Assembly (NCBI GenBank): GCA_009760855.2
Contig: WPIO01000024.1
Span: 30,001-72,500 of the forward strand
DNA from: Cristatella mucedo
Lineage: Eukaryota > Bryozoa > Phylactolaemata > Cristatellidae
Direction: 5' to 3'
DNA: 42,500 bases
Below, piece by piece: positions 12,361 through 23,300 of the stretch (the stretch's first letter is position 1; each line of letters begins with the position of its first letter). The translations under genes were made by a program, and so were the position numbers. The notes beneath the pieces are model-generated. The model saw nothing but the letters and a program-made list of their open reading frames with translations. It ran no database searches and was not told the DNA's origin.

Positions 12361-12446
12361 GCTTCTGCTGCTGCCTAGCGCTGCTGCTGCTGCTGCTGAT
12401 TCTGCTGCTGCTGCTGCTGCTGATTCTGCTGCTGCAGCAGCTGCTG
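12361..12446. repeat. interrupted (CTG)n trinucleotide repeat
   Basis: CTG runs of 6-7 units separated by ATT units. The minus strand reads poly-Gln with Asn interruptions (NQQQQQQQN). Coding status unknown. Confidence 0.9.
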
Positions 12447-12929
12447 ATTCCGTGCTACTCGATTGCTCTCCTCACCTCTCCAGCTTCTCACTTTTTTTTT
12501 CCGCATGAAAGGAGTCTGTTGGCTGCCGCTTGCACACCGAAAGCTGTTCGTGCTTTGAGCGACCCATAGAAAACTCCGGCAAAACACTGGACCTGTCTTT
12601 GCGGCTTTGTGGAGCTACAGACCGAGATGCATACATACACACGTGCATCTAAACGCACTGCTGCTTCAGCAGCATGACTCAAAAAAACCTCCGTGACTCA
12701 CATTTGCATGTATTTGTGCCTGAGCGATGAGGCACTAGTAGCTGGTGTGAAACTCTGCAGTTTGGCTTGTGAGTGTATTGTTTTGTATTTTGTATTGTGA
12801 GTGAATGGCATTACTGCCACATAACTCCATTTTCACCGACCTGCACTAGTACCCCATCAAGCAGCACACCGACTTCAGGTTCTTCGACTCCCATTTAGGC
12901 TTCATCATTCAGGTTCTGCCAATCACTTT

Positions 12930-13035
12930 TAATATTAATGCTAATAAAAATAATAATAATAGCAGTAATACTAAGACATTCGCATAGCACCCTCTGAGAG
13001 CTTAATCTCTCTAGGTACTTGACATATGCTGGAGG
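12930..13035 (-). mobile_element. diverged LINE 3' tail fragment
   Basis: On the minus strand, cctagagagattaagctctc followed by a gtgctatgc block and an AT-rich (TTA)n-like end resembles the LINE 3' terminus at 39037-39100. Only the terminal segment is left. Confidence 0.6.
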
Positions 13036-13110
13036 AAACTTATAGGCTCCATTTTATTGCTCGGCCTACAGATTGGAAATACTTCCTCGTAAGGCTTCTC
13101 AGCATATCCG

Positions 13111-13210
13111 TGCTGGTTTGGTCTGACCGAGGTCGTGGGCTCAAGCCCCATGGCATATGTGGAGCACCTTAATAGAGATTAAATTCTCTTAAGATGCTAT
13201 ACAAATAAAT
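13111..13210 (+). mobile_element. SINE family 1 with internal deletion of the A-box region
   Basis: tgctggtttg is joined directly to gtctgaccgaggtcgtgggc, removing about 40 bp including the A-box. The B-box region (gggctcaagcccc) and tail are intact. It lacks an internal promoter and runs into (AT)n. Confidence 0.8.
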
Positions 13211-13318
<108 letters not shown>

Positions 13319-13587
13319 ACATCAGCTCTTCTTACTCGTGTCACTAATATGCCTAAAACCAACCTGTAATGCTTTGGAGACCAAGCCTTCAGTTCGTACG
13401 CTCCTAAAATCTGTCTCACTAATCGACTGGCGTAATATCCCCAGACGTCGACATTTAAAAAGTAGCTCGATTTCACGATAGCATTTGCTCCGTCTATGCA
13501 CATTGTCCACTTCAAACATATACAGTGTAAATGCCGGGATAGCTTGTGCACACTATATCGTATCGCTAACTAACTTTATGCACAGTT

Positions 13588-13655
13588 TTTGTAAAGTGCC
13601 TAGAAAGGATTCTGTTCTTATCTGGCACTGTATAAATGCTTTATAAATACAATAA
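13588..13655 (+). mobile_element. diverged LINE/SINE 3' tail fragment
   Basis: gtaaagtgcctagaaaggat and the following ggcactgtataaatgctttataa resemble the LINE tail on the plus strand. Head sequence absent. Confidence 0.5.
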
Positions 13656-13918
13656 GTTGTGCTGCACACAGCACGCAGTTTATTCGCATAGCAACCACTG
13701 CCACTTGAGCAGCTTCTCGGGAAAAGCAGCATGGCGGCTGGCACCGCTGGCCGCTTGCCTTTGCAAATTAAAACTGGCGAACCGACAGCCAGAGGATTTC
13801 ATCGTGGCCCATAGTAACCATCCAGATGCCGGCTAAAACAAAGCTCCCAACTGTTGAGACGTTTGAGCCAAAAACAATGACACTCGTCACTTTCAAGACC
13901 TTGAGGGCATGAGTTCAC

Positions 13919-13920
<2 letters not shown>

Positions 13921-13953
<33 letters not shown>

Positions 13954-14096
13954 CAATATTATTCCTTTGTATAGCTCCCCAAGATAACATGATCTCTATT
14001 CAGGTGCTTCACATATCCCTCGAGGCTCGAGTCCACGACCTCGGTCAGACCTTGGTTGGGGCAAGCATCTTTAACCGCTGGACCAAACCAGCTCGG
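13921..14096 (-). mobile_element. tRNA-derived SINE (family 1) with short (AT)n tail
   Basis: On the minus strand: gagctggtttggtccagcgg, A-box, B-box-like gtggactcgagcctcg, spacer ggatatgtgaagcac, tail gaatagagatcatgttatct, then the tail end and (AT)n at 13921-13952. Confidence 0.85.
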
Positions 14097-14099
14097 CAT

Positions 14100-15060
14100 A
14101 ACAATAAGGCTATTAGATGTCTTCCTATCTTCGAAGAAAGTGTGCATTCAAAGTAAAATTGAAACCCGGCAGCTCTGTCGGATGTATACAAGGCAAGCAG
14201 CCAAGCTTGCTAGCTTCAGCAATTGCCCAGCGCCTCTCGCCTGTCATCACATCGTGCTGCCAAAACTCGAGCAGTAGGCTGGCCGGCTGTCGACCGGCCG
14301 GTGAGTGGGTCGTGTTTAAAGCTTGGCAGCCTGCCTCGGCGGCCTACCGGCTGGCTGGCCGTGTCCGGTCACGTGCCCTGTGCTGCCCATACCCGGTCAC
14401 GAGTGCTTGAGCGGCACATACACTCCTTGGAATTCCCTTCGGGTGATGCCCCGGCGGCTGCCGTGGGGCGGCAGGCTTGCTGATGCTGCTGCTGCTGACT
14501 GGCTGACTTATGCATCAGTCACGAGGACTGCGCTGCCGGATGTCCAGCGACTCTCCGAGAAGCGGTTGGAGGTGAGCTCATCAACAGGATGCCGCCACTG
14601 CTGCACGTGCCACTCTGCAGCTGCTTCTATCCCTCTCCCTCCCGCCCCGTGTGAGCACGGCCATGCACGCCTGTCTCGTGCCTGCTCTCTTTCTGGCACC
14701 AGCGACTGCAAGATATATCTGGCATTGGCTTTGCTTTGCCCGTCCGACCGACCGGCGTGCGAGCGTGCCCGAGCGTGCCCGGCAGCGCTCGGTGCAGAGC
14801 CAGCGAGCAACGAGAGACCTGTGACCAGCAGAAGAGCCGTCACTGCCCTTCCTGCTTTCTCCACTCCCCCCTCCCACACGCAGTGAGCTCTACACACACT
14901 CTACTACCCCTATGACAGGGAGCTGCGGCCGGTGGTCTGCTCTGCCGGCCGCAGCTCCCTCCGTGAATCAGAAGCGTTGGCTGAAATCATGCACGATTAG
15001 GAAATTGAACCGAGTACCAGGAATGAGGCTGAGGCTGAACAGGTGTAGCTCCTCCTGCTT
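14100..15060. other. no secure feature
   Basis: GC-rich with frames of 98-187 codons on both strands. One minus-strand frame has a hydrophobic run (TALLLVTGLSLLAGSAP) resembling a signal peptide, but it overlaps equally open plus-strand frames and has no supported start. Confidence 0.3.
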
Positions 15061-15069
15061 CCCTCTGAG

Positions 15070-15228
15070 GAGGCCTCCACACAGCTCCTACCACCGGCTA
15101 CTACCACCCATCGCAGTGCCACCTCTGCTGCCGTCGTGTGCATTGGCAAGAACGAGGCTGCTCGGCGCATTAATCCAGATGATGAGGCAGCCTGTGATGC
15201 ATGCACTGTCGAAACTGTCGTCAAATCG
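15070..15228 (+). CDS. weak candidate exon
   Basis: After a strong pyrimidine tract (ctcctgcttccctctgag, AG at 15068-15069) a plus-strand frame reads from phase 0 to a TGA near 15294. It includes AAVVCIGKNEAARRINPDDE and ACDACTVETVVKS. The composition is protein-like and the codons are RNY-rich, but no good donor was found, so the end is approximate. It opposes the minus-strand exon candidates in this half of the window. Confidence 0.28.
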
Positions 15229-15370
15229 TACCTCCCGAACCACGGCCAATGGGCCTTTTTGTTTTCGTTGCCTTCTCCGAGATGCTTCTTTTGAACTGCT
15301 ATTTAAAAACGTGGATCTGAGCACACCGTTAAGTCGTTTATGCATCTGAACTGCACAGCCTGCCTCTCTT

Positions 15371-15519
15371 TATAATTATATTTTATTTGTATAGCACCCT
15401 AAAAAAAACATTTCAATCTGTATTCAGGCACATCACATATGCCTCGGGGCTCGAGCCCATGACCTCAGCCAGACCTTGGTCGGGGCAAGCACCTTAACTG
15501 CTGGACCAAGCCAGCTCGA
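15371..15519 (-). mobile_element. tRNA-derived SINE (family 1)
   Basis: On the minus strand: gagctggcttggtccagcag, B-box gggctcgagccccgag, spacer gcatatgtgatgtgc, tail cctgaatacagattgaaatg, ending gctatacaaataaaatataa. A poly-T stretch in the tail marks it as aged. Confidence 0.87.
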
Positions 15520-15532
15520 CTCTCTCTCTTGC

Positions 15533-15948
<416 letters not shown>

Positions 15949-16384
15949 CACTCTACAATATGGTATACTCACACTTTTCACTTTTTCTTTTTGGCAGGTG
16001 GACTTGTGCATCACACGCCGGTGCACACTTCATGTCGACAAAGGCTAGTTGTGTCAAGCTGGGTCTGGGGCTGGAGAGCAGCTGCTTAGTCCTACCCTCC
16101 CACGTGATGCATTTTCTTTCGGCAGAGGTTAAAAAAAAGTGATCCACACAATGACCAGCTGCCGGGTGCAGCTCTGGCAGGCGTCGGAGGGCAGCGCTCG
16201 ATAGCCGAGGACAGCCGAGGTCAGGTGCGTTCCACTTGCATTCAGCATTCAGCATTGGGTCCTAATGAAGCTTCCCTCTCCTCTTGCCCGTAAGAGGATT
16301 ATGCCAGCGCAGATGTGCTGCCAAAGCCGAATTGGTTTTTTGTGGCTTCGCCGAATGGCCGGCATTGGGGAGGGGGACTTATAG

Positions 16385-16504
16385 AATGGGAGACAACCAC
16401 TTACGGGCTAAGAGCCTCCATCAGCAGCAGCAGCAATCCTCGAGCACTAGAGGAGAGCTTGCCCCGAGGCAGCAGCCAAGGCAGACAGCAGGCAGATGCG
16501 TCAG
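16385..16504 (+). CDS. weak candidate exon
   Basis: Plus-strand frame from acceptor gggacttatag (AG at 16383-16384, poor pyrimidine tract) to donor gcgtcag|gtgact (GT at 16505-16506). 120 bp, phase 1-1. The peptide includes WETTTYGLRASISSSSNP and RALEESLPRGSS. The donor is good; the acceptor is weak. Confidence 0.22.
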
Positions 16505-17112
16505 GTGACTCGAGGACCCCTCGGCCCATTGTAACGCAATTAACAGAAATCAATTACCTTCTCTATTCACTGCTATCAAGAAAGAACGAAAAATAGGTGC
16601 ATCTGTCATCAATGGTTTTATCAGATTAGCTGGCTGCTGAGCGTTACATGGCTGCAGGTAGCAGTGGCTGGCTGGCTGCATGCGGGGGCAGACACTGCGG
16701 AAGCCAGCTGCAGCCGGTCGGTAGGCCGGCCGTCCGACACCAGGCGGCAGTGCCTTGAACCCAGCGGCCGGCCGAGGCATCACCAAATGTATCAGCCCCT
16801 ACTACTCTCCCGGTCCTGGTAGCAGTGTCCTTTCCTCCATCGCCGACAGAGCCTAGTACTCTCAGCTAGGCGGTCCGAAGGTCTAGCTTGGTGCTCTGGT
16901 GTCGGGTGGGCTGGCGGCTTCAATTCCTCTCTCCCTCCCCCTTGCTGAAATACGGCTTAGCAGAAAAACTTTAACCGTCTCTAGGCAGCTGAAAGCTTCA
17001 AAACTGTAAGGGAGATTCCGCACCAATGCAGCTGCAGACCTTCTGCCACTGGATTCAGAGCCTCGCTTTCGTTTCAAGACCATCGCGAACAGGCAAGCTG
17101 GATGCTGCTGGT

Positions 17113-17271
<159 letters not shown>

Positions 17272-17467
17272 GGCGGAGTAGCCAGTGGGCTATGTGGTGC
17301 ATTGCAGCCCTCTCTTCTCCACCGAGGGGGAGTGGCTGGTAGGGGGACTGTGACGAGAGGCCTGGCAGGCCGTCAGCAAGACACAGGCGTCGACATCTCC
17401 TGCCAGCACCTATCCCTTGACTAGGCTGCCGTCGAGGCAAAGGTGTCACGAGGTTGGCCATCTTCAG

Positions 17468-17686
17468 GAAACGTCTGCCCGGCCACTCATGCCATCTAAC
17501 TTAATAAGAGCAGGCGCTCGCAGATCATGCAGCAGCAGCAACAACGGGACTCAGGTCAAGCGAGCGGCCACGTCGTCTACTGCTGCTACTGCTGCCACCA
17601 GCCACCTACTGCCCTATTGCTGCCGGTTGACAACGTTTGCTGCTAGTCGTATGAGGCTTCTGGCAAGGAAGCGTTCGGGGAGGGAA
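17468..17686 (+). CDS. weak candidate exon
   Basis: Plus-strand frame of 219 bp, phase 0-0, between acceptor ttggccatcttcag (AG at 17466-17467) and donor gggaa|gtgagt (GT at 17687-17688). Both sites match consensus well. The peptide includes SNLIRAGARRSCSSSNNG and TQVKRAATSSTAATAATSH. No family recognised. It is antisense to the proposed minus-strand transcription. Confidence 0.27.
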
Positions 17687-17986
17687 GTGAGTTGGCAGTG
17701 ACAATTCGCTCCCTCCGACCAACAGCTTGCCTCAGACTTTCGTTACTCGCTCCAGCAAAGCAGCTCGAGTGGGCGAGGAAGTGTACGACTTATGCAGGGA
17801 CCAAGGCTGAGCCAAGGCTGCCTTTCCATGACGGTGCCGATCGCGCGTGGGCAGGTGAAATTCCGCGATGTCGTGGCTTCAACATGCCCAGCAGAGTAAA
17901 GCTGTTCCGAGTAAACAAAGGCAGAGGTACCTCAGGCTTTCCACGAACCCTTTGGAAAGACGTGGCCGCAGGAGAGCCTGGACGGC

Positions 17987-18060
17987 AGAGGGAGAGAGAA
18001 CGAGAGAACGAGAGAGAGAGAGAGAGAGACAGAGAGATAGAGAGAGAGAGAGAGAGAGTA
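17987..18060. repeat. imperfect (GA)n microsatellite
   Basis: GA repeats with GAAC, GACA and GATA interruptions. Confidence 0.95.
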
Positions 18061-18183
18061 AGCCGAGCAGTGCACGAAGAGAAGCTCGTCACGTGCTCGG
18101 ACCGAGAAATCGAACCGAGAACTAGGGGGCGCGAGCTCGCGGCAGTGGGGACACGTCGCCAGCCGCTCGTCCCTTCTTGATTT

Positions 18184-18210
18184 TCAATGGACGAGGAAGT
18201 GCTGCAGCAT
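18184..18210 (-). CDS. very tentative terminal exon of gene B
   Basis: After acceptor gtgcaccttcgctgcag (AG at 18212-18211) a phase-0 minus-strand frame reads MLQHFLVH and stops at TGA. It would follow the phase-0 end of the exon at 18612-18660 and close a protein of about 72 residues. No AATAAA was seen downstream. An alternative is that gene B continues elsewhere. Confidence 0.15.
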   Translation of the reverse strand: MLQHFLVH

Positions 18211-18611
18211 CTGCAGCGAAGGTGCACTTCGGCAAAGACACGTAAGCACAGTAGCCAGACAGCGTGGTCGGCAATGCTGTCACGAAACCAGCAGGAGGTA
18301 AAAAGAAGCTGCAGCTAACTATTCATGTGGTGGCCCCATTCGTGCATCAGCAGTGGAGCCTTGGCTGCTGTTACTGCTCGAAGCACGAAATTCTCTTAAG
18401 GCCTGAGGCCGGGCTCGAACACGCGACCTGGGTGGTGAGGCGACGTCGTGCAGCCCACTACTGCTGGGCGGCGACCACGGCGAACTCGTCAGTCGTGAGT
18501 CGAAAACTCGTGGGTCGAAACTCGCGAGCCGAAAACGGTCCGATGCTTTGCCGCTTGCTTCCCGCGTGTCAGAACGGGTCGAAGGGGTTTGCTAACTCGA
18601 GCTAAGGATAC

Positions 18612-18660
18612 CAATGAAAGCAGAACAAAGATGTCGGGCTCATTCGACAGCTCATTGTCC
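18612..18660 (-). CDS. candidate short exon 3 of minus-strand gene B
   Basis: Minus-strand acceptor tgctgtgccgatgcag (AG at 18662-18661); one base completes a codon, then DNELSNEPDIFVLLSL, then donor cattg|gtatcc (GT at 18611-18610). The 49-bp length gives phase 2 to phase 0, and the start matches the phase-2 end of the exon at 19130-19256. The frame remains open past the donor (VSLARVSKPLRPV), so the 3' limit is uncertain. Confidence 0.35.
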
Positions 18661-18904
18661 CTGCATCGGCACAGCAGCCTGCCAGCAGCTGTCACCCTGC
18701 TCGAAGGGCTGGCAATGAAGGATCGCAGGCGACCTGTGACTCTCTTTTTAAGTTCGCGATTAGCTTACGAGGAGGCGGAGGCGGAGGGCGAACGGGCGGA
18801 AAGGAAAAGCGAAAGGCCGTCTTCAAATCGTATATAACGAAGAGCTGCACGTGTGCTCTACCGGATTCGAGCTGCTCTGACGTAGTCTAATACCTGTATA
18901 CGCT

Positions 18905-19050
18905 CGAGCAAGTGATTAAGCCGCCCACCTCAACCGAGGCTAACGTGAATGTATTTGATGACCCGGGTCGTGGGTTCGGGCCGCGTCGCATATGTGAAGC
19001 TTGGGAATAGAAATTAAGCTCTCTCAGGGCGCTATGCAAATGAATTATAT
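18905..19050 (+). mobile_element. diverged SINE family 1, long variant
   Basis: The tail (catatgtgaagc, ggaatagaaattaagctctc, gcgctatgcaaatgaattat) and a B-box-like gggtcgtgggttcgggcc are clear. The A-box region is degraded. An insertion before the B-box contains gtgaatgtatttgatgac (18945-18962), repeated exactly at 23272-23289. Confidence 0.75.
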
Positions 19051-19129
19051 TTTTCCATTGGCATTCCGCTAAAATGTATGATATAGATAGCATAAAAAAA
19101 AAGTTGTCCTCTCTTTATGGTGAACTCAC

Positions 19130-19256
19130 TGCTGTCGCACCTTCAACTGCGGACACTTCATGGCTAAAGACTCGACAGCTTTGGTAAATTTCTCCCGCCC
19201 CATCCAGATTGCATCGTTAAGTTTTGAGGTGTAAAAAGCTGCCTGTGTAACAGGGA
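19130..19256 (-). CDS. candidate exon 2 of minus-strand gene B
   Basis: Minus-strand acceptor gacaccatttctgcag (AG at 19258-19257). The frame reads PVTQAAFYTSKLNDAIWM, then GREKFTKAVESLAMKCPQLK, with donor gacagca|gtgagt (GT at 19129-19128). 127 bp, phase 1 to phase 2. If the donor is not used, an in-frame TGA at 19126 would end the protein. Mixed hydrophobic/charged helical character, unlike the low-complexity frames around it. I do not recognise the family. Confidence 0.48.
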
Positions 19257-19712
19257 CTGCAGAAATGGTGTCACGTGACCTCCGATATATAAGTAAAGTC
19301 GACGACACCGCGCACGAAACTGCTACGGCATCTGCGTTCTCAGAGCAGCAGCTGACAAGGTAACGGTCTACCGGTTTTTACCTCCCCTCGGTCCCACGAA
19401 CTCACCTGTCGAGAAATAGTATTGCCAGCTCTAGATCCCTGATATGAGCAGGGGGGGTGAGAAAGAGATGTAAGAACAACCTTGGGAGGCCAAAAAGACA
19501 AGACATTATAAAAAGAACGAGAACGTATGGAGGAATGGGGGATGACCGGAAGGGGGAGGAGAGTGGGTGAGGGAGAAAAAAAAAGAAAATTGTGCTTGCA
19601 GGAGGGAGATGCCGAGAGAGTGAGTGAGTGAGTTGAGTGTGAGAGAAAACGGGAGATGTGTGCGTACTTGCGTACATACATCTTGTCAATCCATCTCGAC
19701 GGTCCAAGTAGC

Positions 19713-19714
<2 letters not shown>

Positions 19715-19745
<31 letters not shown>
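19715..19745. repeat. short (CT)n microsatellite
   Basis: About 30 bp of CT in the proposed first intron of gene B. Confidence 0.95.
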
Positions 19746-19746
<1 letters not shown>

Positions 19747-19871
19747 AGTTTGCTGGCTGCCGTGCAGCTTTCCCACCCGAGTCCGGCTAAGTGCTGCGCT
19801 CATGCTCGCTCTCGGGTGTGGGAGGTCAAATGAACCGCAGCGTAGCTGACGCTCGGAATTTTTCGACTCAC

Positions 19872-19887
19872 CGGCGATCGAGGCCAT
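19872..19887 (-). CDS. candidate first coding exon (start codon) of gene B
   Basis: Minus strand ggccgctATGG has G at -3 and G at +4, a strong initiation context. Five codons (MASIA) plus one base are followed by gtgagt (GT at 19871-19870). The phase-1 end matches the start of the exon at 19256 across a 615-bp intron. Upstream sequence on this strand (19888-20140) is CpG-containing and could be the 5' UTR and promoter; no TATA box was seen. The exon is too short for composition to help, so the call rests on the start context, donor and phase. Confidence 0.4.
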
Positions 19888-20149
19888 AGCGGCCAGCGGT
19901 GCCTTCGCTCCTACGTACGACGTCGAAGCTGCGGCGATGTTCGGCTGGATCGTACCGTCGTCTCAAAAGCTGAGGAGGGGACTCGACGACGTGAAATCTC
20001 CTTACTATGGGAAATTATGGCCGAGCAACGGCACGCGAGACGCCGAGTTCGGAAAGCAACAGAAAGCAACGCCAGACCTTTGGGACAGCTACTCGAAAAA
20101 ATCAGCATCAAGACAGATCAGATCAGCGCCGAGCGACTAGACAGAGCAA

Positions 20150-20750
20150 ATGCTGCTACCGCCCGCTAATGCTGGACAAGAACCGCTAAGGCCGACAGAC
20201 CTATCAGCCGCCGATAAGACACCGGTGGCAAAACCACGACGATCGTGCAGGGGGGGGGGGCATCGGTCCTCCGGCGCTGCCGGTGCCGGCTCGTTCGCCG
20301 CAACAGCACTGCAACGCACGCACGCACACTGCTCTCCCTCCGTCCTCTGCACCCAGCTAGCGGTAGCTGACGGTAGTCTGCTGTTCGTACCTTCGATTTC
20401 TCTAAGCCCTGCACCCGACACGGCATCCTACCAGCCGTTTGATCCCTTGGAGAGGCTACAGCCACAAGCAGACGACCCGCGGGCCGGAAGTCCTTGCATG
20501 GCCACACTTCCGACCGAGAGGTAAACGAACGTTCTGGGCAACGCTCTATTCGGCCGCAACCACGCCGGGCCTCCTGCCATTAAATTATGCAATGCTGTTA
20601 GCGACTCATGTCTATGCAAATTCAGGCCTCGCTCATACCGAGTAATCATATGCAGAACCAATCAAGTATCTCATAAGGTGAGCATCGACCTGCCCAACCG
20701 GTAAATTAAAGAGTTATTGCTCATCTATGGTTTCGTAATTAGCTTTGAAT
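20150..20750. other. no recognisable feature
   Basis: CpG-rich sequence with poly-G (20250-20260) and overlapping frames on both strands. Possible upstream flank of gene B; no motif defended. Confidence 0.3.
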
Positions 20751-20810
20751 ACACGTGCAGAAGTTGATTGTAGGGCGGCAATTTGTAGATCGTAAACATT
20801 GGGAAAATAC

Positions 20811-20823
20811 GGGGGGGGGGGGG
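20811..20823. repeat. poly-G run
   Basis: Thirteen consecutive G followed by purine-rich GGAGGAGGAGAGG. Confidence 0.95.
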
Positions 20824-21283
20824 AGGAGGAGAGGCGGCTCTTTTGTTGTTCCCCCAGGGAGATTGCCTCGAGGAGGTTGGGTGGCAGCGGAAAGTGCGGC
20901 TCGTGCCGCCAGCCGCCGCACGCCGAAGCCTCGCGAGAACGTGTGTGCGTGCGTAAGCAGAAGGCAGGCCTGCTTCCGACCATTCGCCAGGGGCTCCGCG
21001 AACCGCGGTCGATTTGACACTTCTGCGGCCGGTGACACTTCTTCGGAAGGCCTCGAATTCGCATGCCGCGTTTGCTCTGACAGTTCGCCGGAGTTCGTCG
21101 AGCGCCGTGCGGCGGCGGCAGGGCGTCGCGTCGAGCTGCCCGCTAGGCGGCCGCGAAGCACGGACGGACCACGGATTGCGGTGTGCCGAGCCCGCCCTCC
21201 CCTCCCCTCACCGGCATCATCGCCAGAGCTCAGTTGTCGAGCCCTCGGCAGCTGCCCTCTCGGCAGACTCGAGGCTCGCATAC

Positions 21284-21285
<2 letters not shown>

Positions 21286-21371
<86 letters not shown>

Positions 21372-21535
21372 CATCGCTGTTTTCTGTCGCTCCTTCTTTT
21401 TCTGTTCCGCTCGCTGTTTCTCTCCCCTCCCTTCCCCTCCTCTCTCTCTCTTTCTCTCTTCCTTTCTCCCCGGCTTCTTCTCTTTTTTCTGTTGCCTCTT
21501 CTTTCTTTCCCGCTCGCTGTTTCTATCCCTCCACC
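21286..21535. repeat. (CT)n microsatellite plus pyrimidine-rich tract
   Basis: Pure CT at 21286-21369, then a C/T-rich stretch to about 21535 in which cgctcgctgtttct occurs twice (about 21408 and 21510). Confidence 0.95.
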
Positions 21536-21639
21536 CACACACCGAGCTGTTGACCCGCCCGACGGCAATTCTCGCCACGACCCGCCCGGGCTCAGGCCTC
21601 GCGCGGCATAAGCAAGCAGTGTAAAGGCTCAGGTTTTTT

Positions 21640-23260
21640 ACTTTACGTCCGCTAACTGACTCTCGGGAGAGCGCAAATTAAGTTAGAACTCCTTAATTTA
21701 CTTTAGGTACACTCTGCACATCTGGCCTGAGGATAGGTGTGCCGGGCTGCAATACAATTGAACTTGAAGTATTATGGCTGTCCGGCCAGTAATTGTCATG
21801 GCACCTTACGAGCTAAAATGATTACCCGGTCGATTATCAGCAGAAGGGAAAAAATCAATGCTTTATTTGCCGTGTATTTCAAAATACCTGACACGAAAAA
21901 AGCACGCGAGATAACCGTCTGCTGCGGACATAATTCGGCACACCTGTTCCGGGCGGAAGGCGCCCGCACGGCCGCCTAGATAGCGGTGCCCGAGCAATAA
22001 ACGCAGGCCTAGTCTCGCATCCGTATTAGTGCTGTACATCCAATGCCGAGCATTCACCGCCGTTAGCTACCTCACGGGCTGGGCTGGGCGACGGTAAATC
22101 GGCGGCCGCCGAGTAGCCAGCCGCAAGGGGGCGTTCGCTTACGGACGCCGGCGAGACAGCGGCTCCAACGGAAGCGCTTCCGCCGGCCGGTCGGTTAGCC
22201 GGACCGGCTCGGATAAGCGACGCCAAGCGCCCACCGCCGAGCATGCATCACTGCAGAAGCGAGCGCTTCGACTCTCAAGCAGGCTTCCTGCTTTTGAATA
22301 ATCCCCCCTTGTGTTACTAGCGGAAAACCAATGCGGCAAGCAATCGCGAGCCGATTTCTCCTGCTGCAATGGCTGCTTCTACCCTGCCCCATCTTAAGCT
22401 TCCGGTAGCGTTGCTTCTTTTTATTTTTTGCAGCCGAGCGTTTCGCAGCCGCCTTTTCCGCGCTAGCTGCAGCAGTCGCTAAGTGAATCGCTGCGGCTTC
22501 CGAGTTCGGCTGGCGCGCGCTCTGTTCGCCGGCGCACGCAACCCTAATCAGCGGCGGCGACCACCGCTCGGCATTCGCCCTAAGCCCAAGAGCGGCGTGC
22601 GACGGTCAGTGAAGCGTCTAACGGCGAGTCCGCGGCGGCGGCGGCGGGAGCAGCAAGAGTACGATCGGCCGCCGGGGCCAATCGTAGGAGACGCCTGCGG
22701 GGAAGGGACGGGCTGCTGACGACGGCGCGCCGCCGCCGCTAACTTACCGAAATCCGTTAACTTCGCCGCGCGCTGCGTCTCGCCGTCGCCGCAGCCCGCG
22801 TCTGGCATTTTCGGCAGTTTCGAACGGTTCTACGCGAGCGCACCCTTCGGCCGCCGGCGGAGATACTGAGAGGTTAGACGGACGCACCGGCGAAGCCTAG
22901 CACCGCCCAACGGTAAGCCCGGGCCAATGGCGGGCGCGGGCGTGGCTGACTAGGCGCACGCCTTTCCTGCCTCCAGCAGGTCAGCACGCGGGTGCTCGCG
23001 CGAGCGTCATTATCGCAGGAGGGAGGAAGGGCAGGTCGCGAGCCGAATTCGCCCAGCGTTCAGGCATTACCGCTCGAGCGGCTAAACCAACGCGGGCGTG
23101 GGTGCAAAAACGACGGCGTCGCGCGTTAGAAAGGCGATGGCTCGGCGGTCGCCGTGAGGACGAGATGACAGCGTGTCGATCTCGGGGTGGCTGCCGCTAC
23201 AGCAGCGGCATTGAACTGCAGCGGCATTGCAATGGACGGCACCAGGGACGGGGCGAGGAC
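21640..23260. other. CpG-rich region, no gene called
   Basis: CpG density becomes high from about 22050 onward. Frames are short and conflicting. Compatible with a CpG-island-like regulatory zone, but no specific element can be supported by eye. Confidence 0.35.
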
Positions 23261-23261
23261 G

Positions 23262-23300
23262 CGAGGTCAAGGTGAATGTATTTGATGACGGCGAGGATGT
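23262..23300 (+). repeat. fragment sharing the SINE long-variant insertion
   Basis: cgaggtcaaggtgaatg and the following tatttgatgac match the insertion in the SINE at 18941-18962 (18 bp identical) and partly the one at 10168. No SINE tail follows. Confidence 0.45.

Noticed and set aside
14508-14897. Secreted-protein start with signal-peptide-like run
   Set aside because: Start is not in a good context, plus-strand frames overlap, and no downstream exon was found.
18405-18480. Minus-strand tRNA or SINE head (gtgttcgagcccgg)
   Set aside because: Only a B-box-like word is clear; the T-stem does not pair and no family tail follows.
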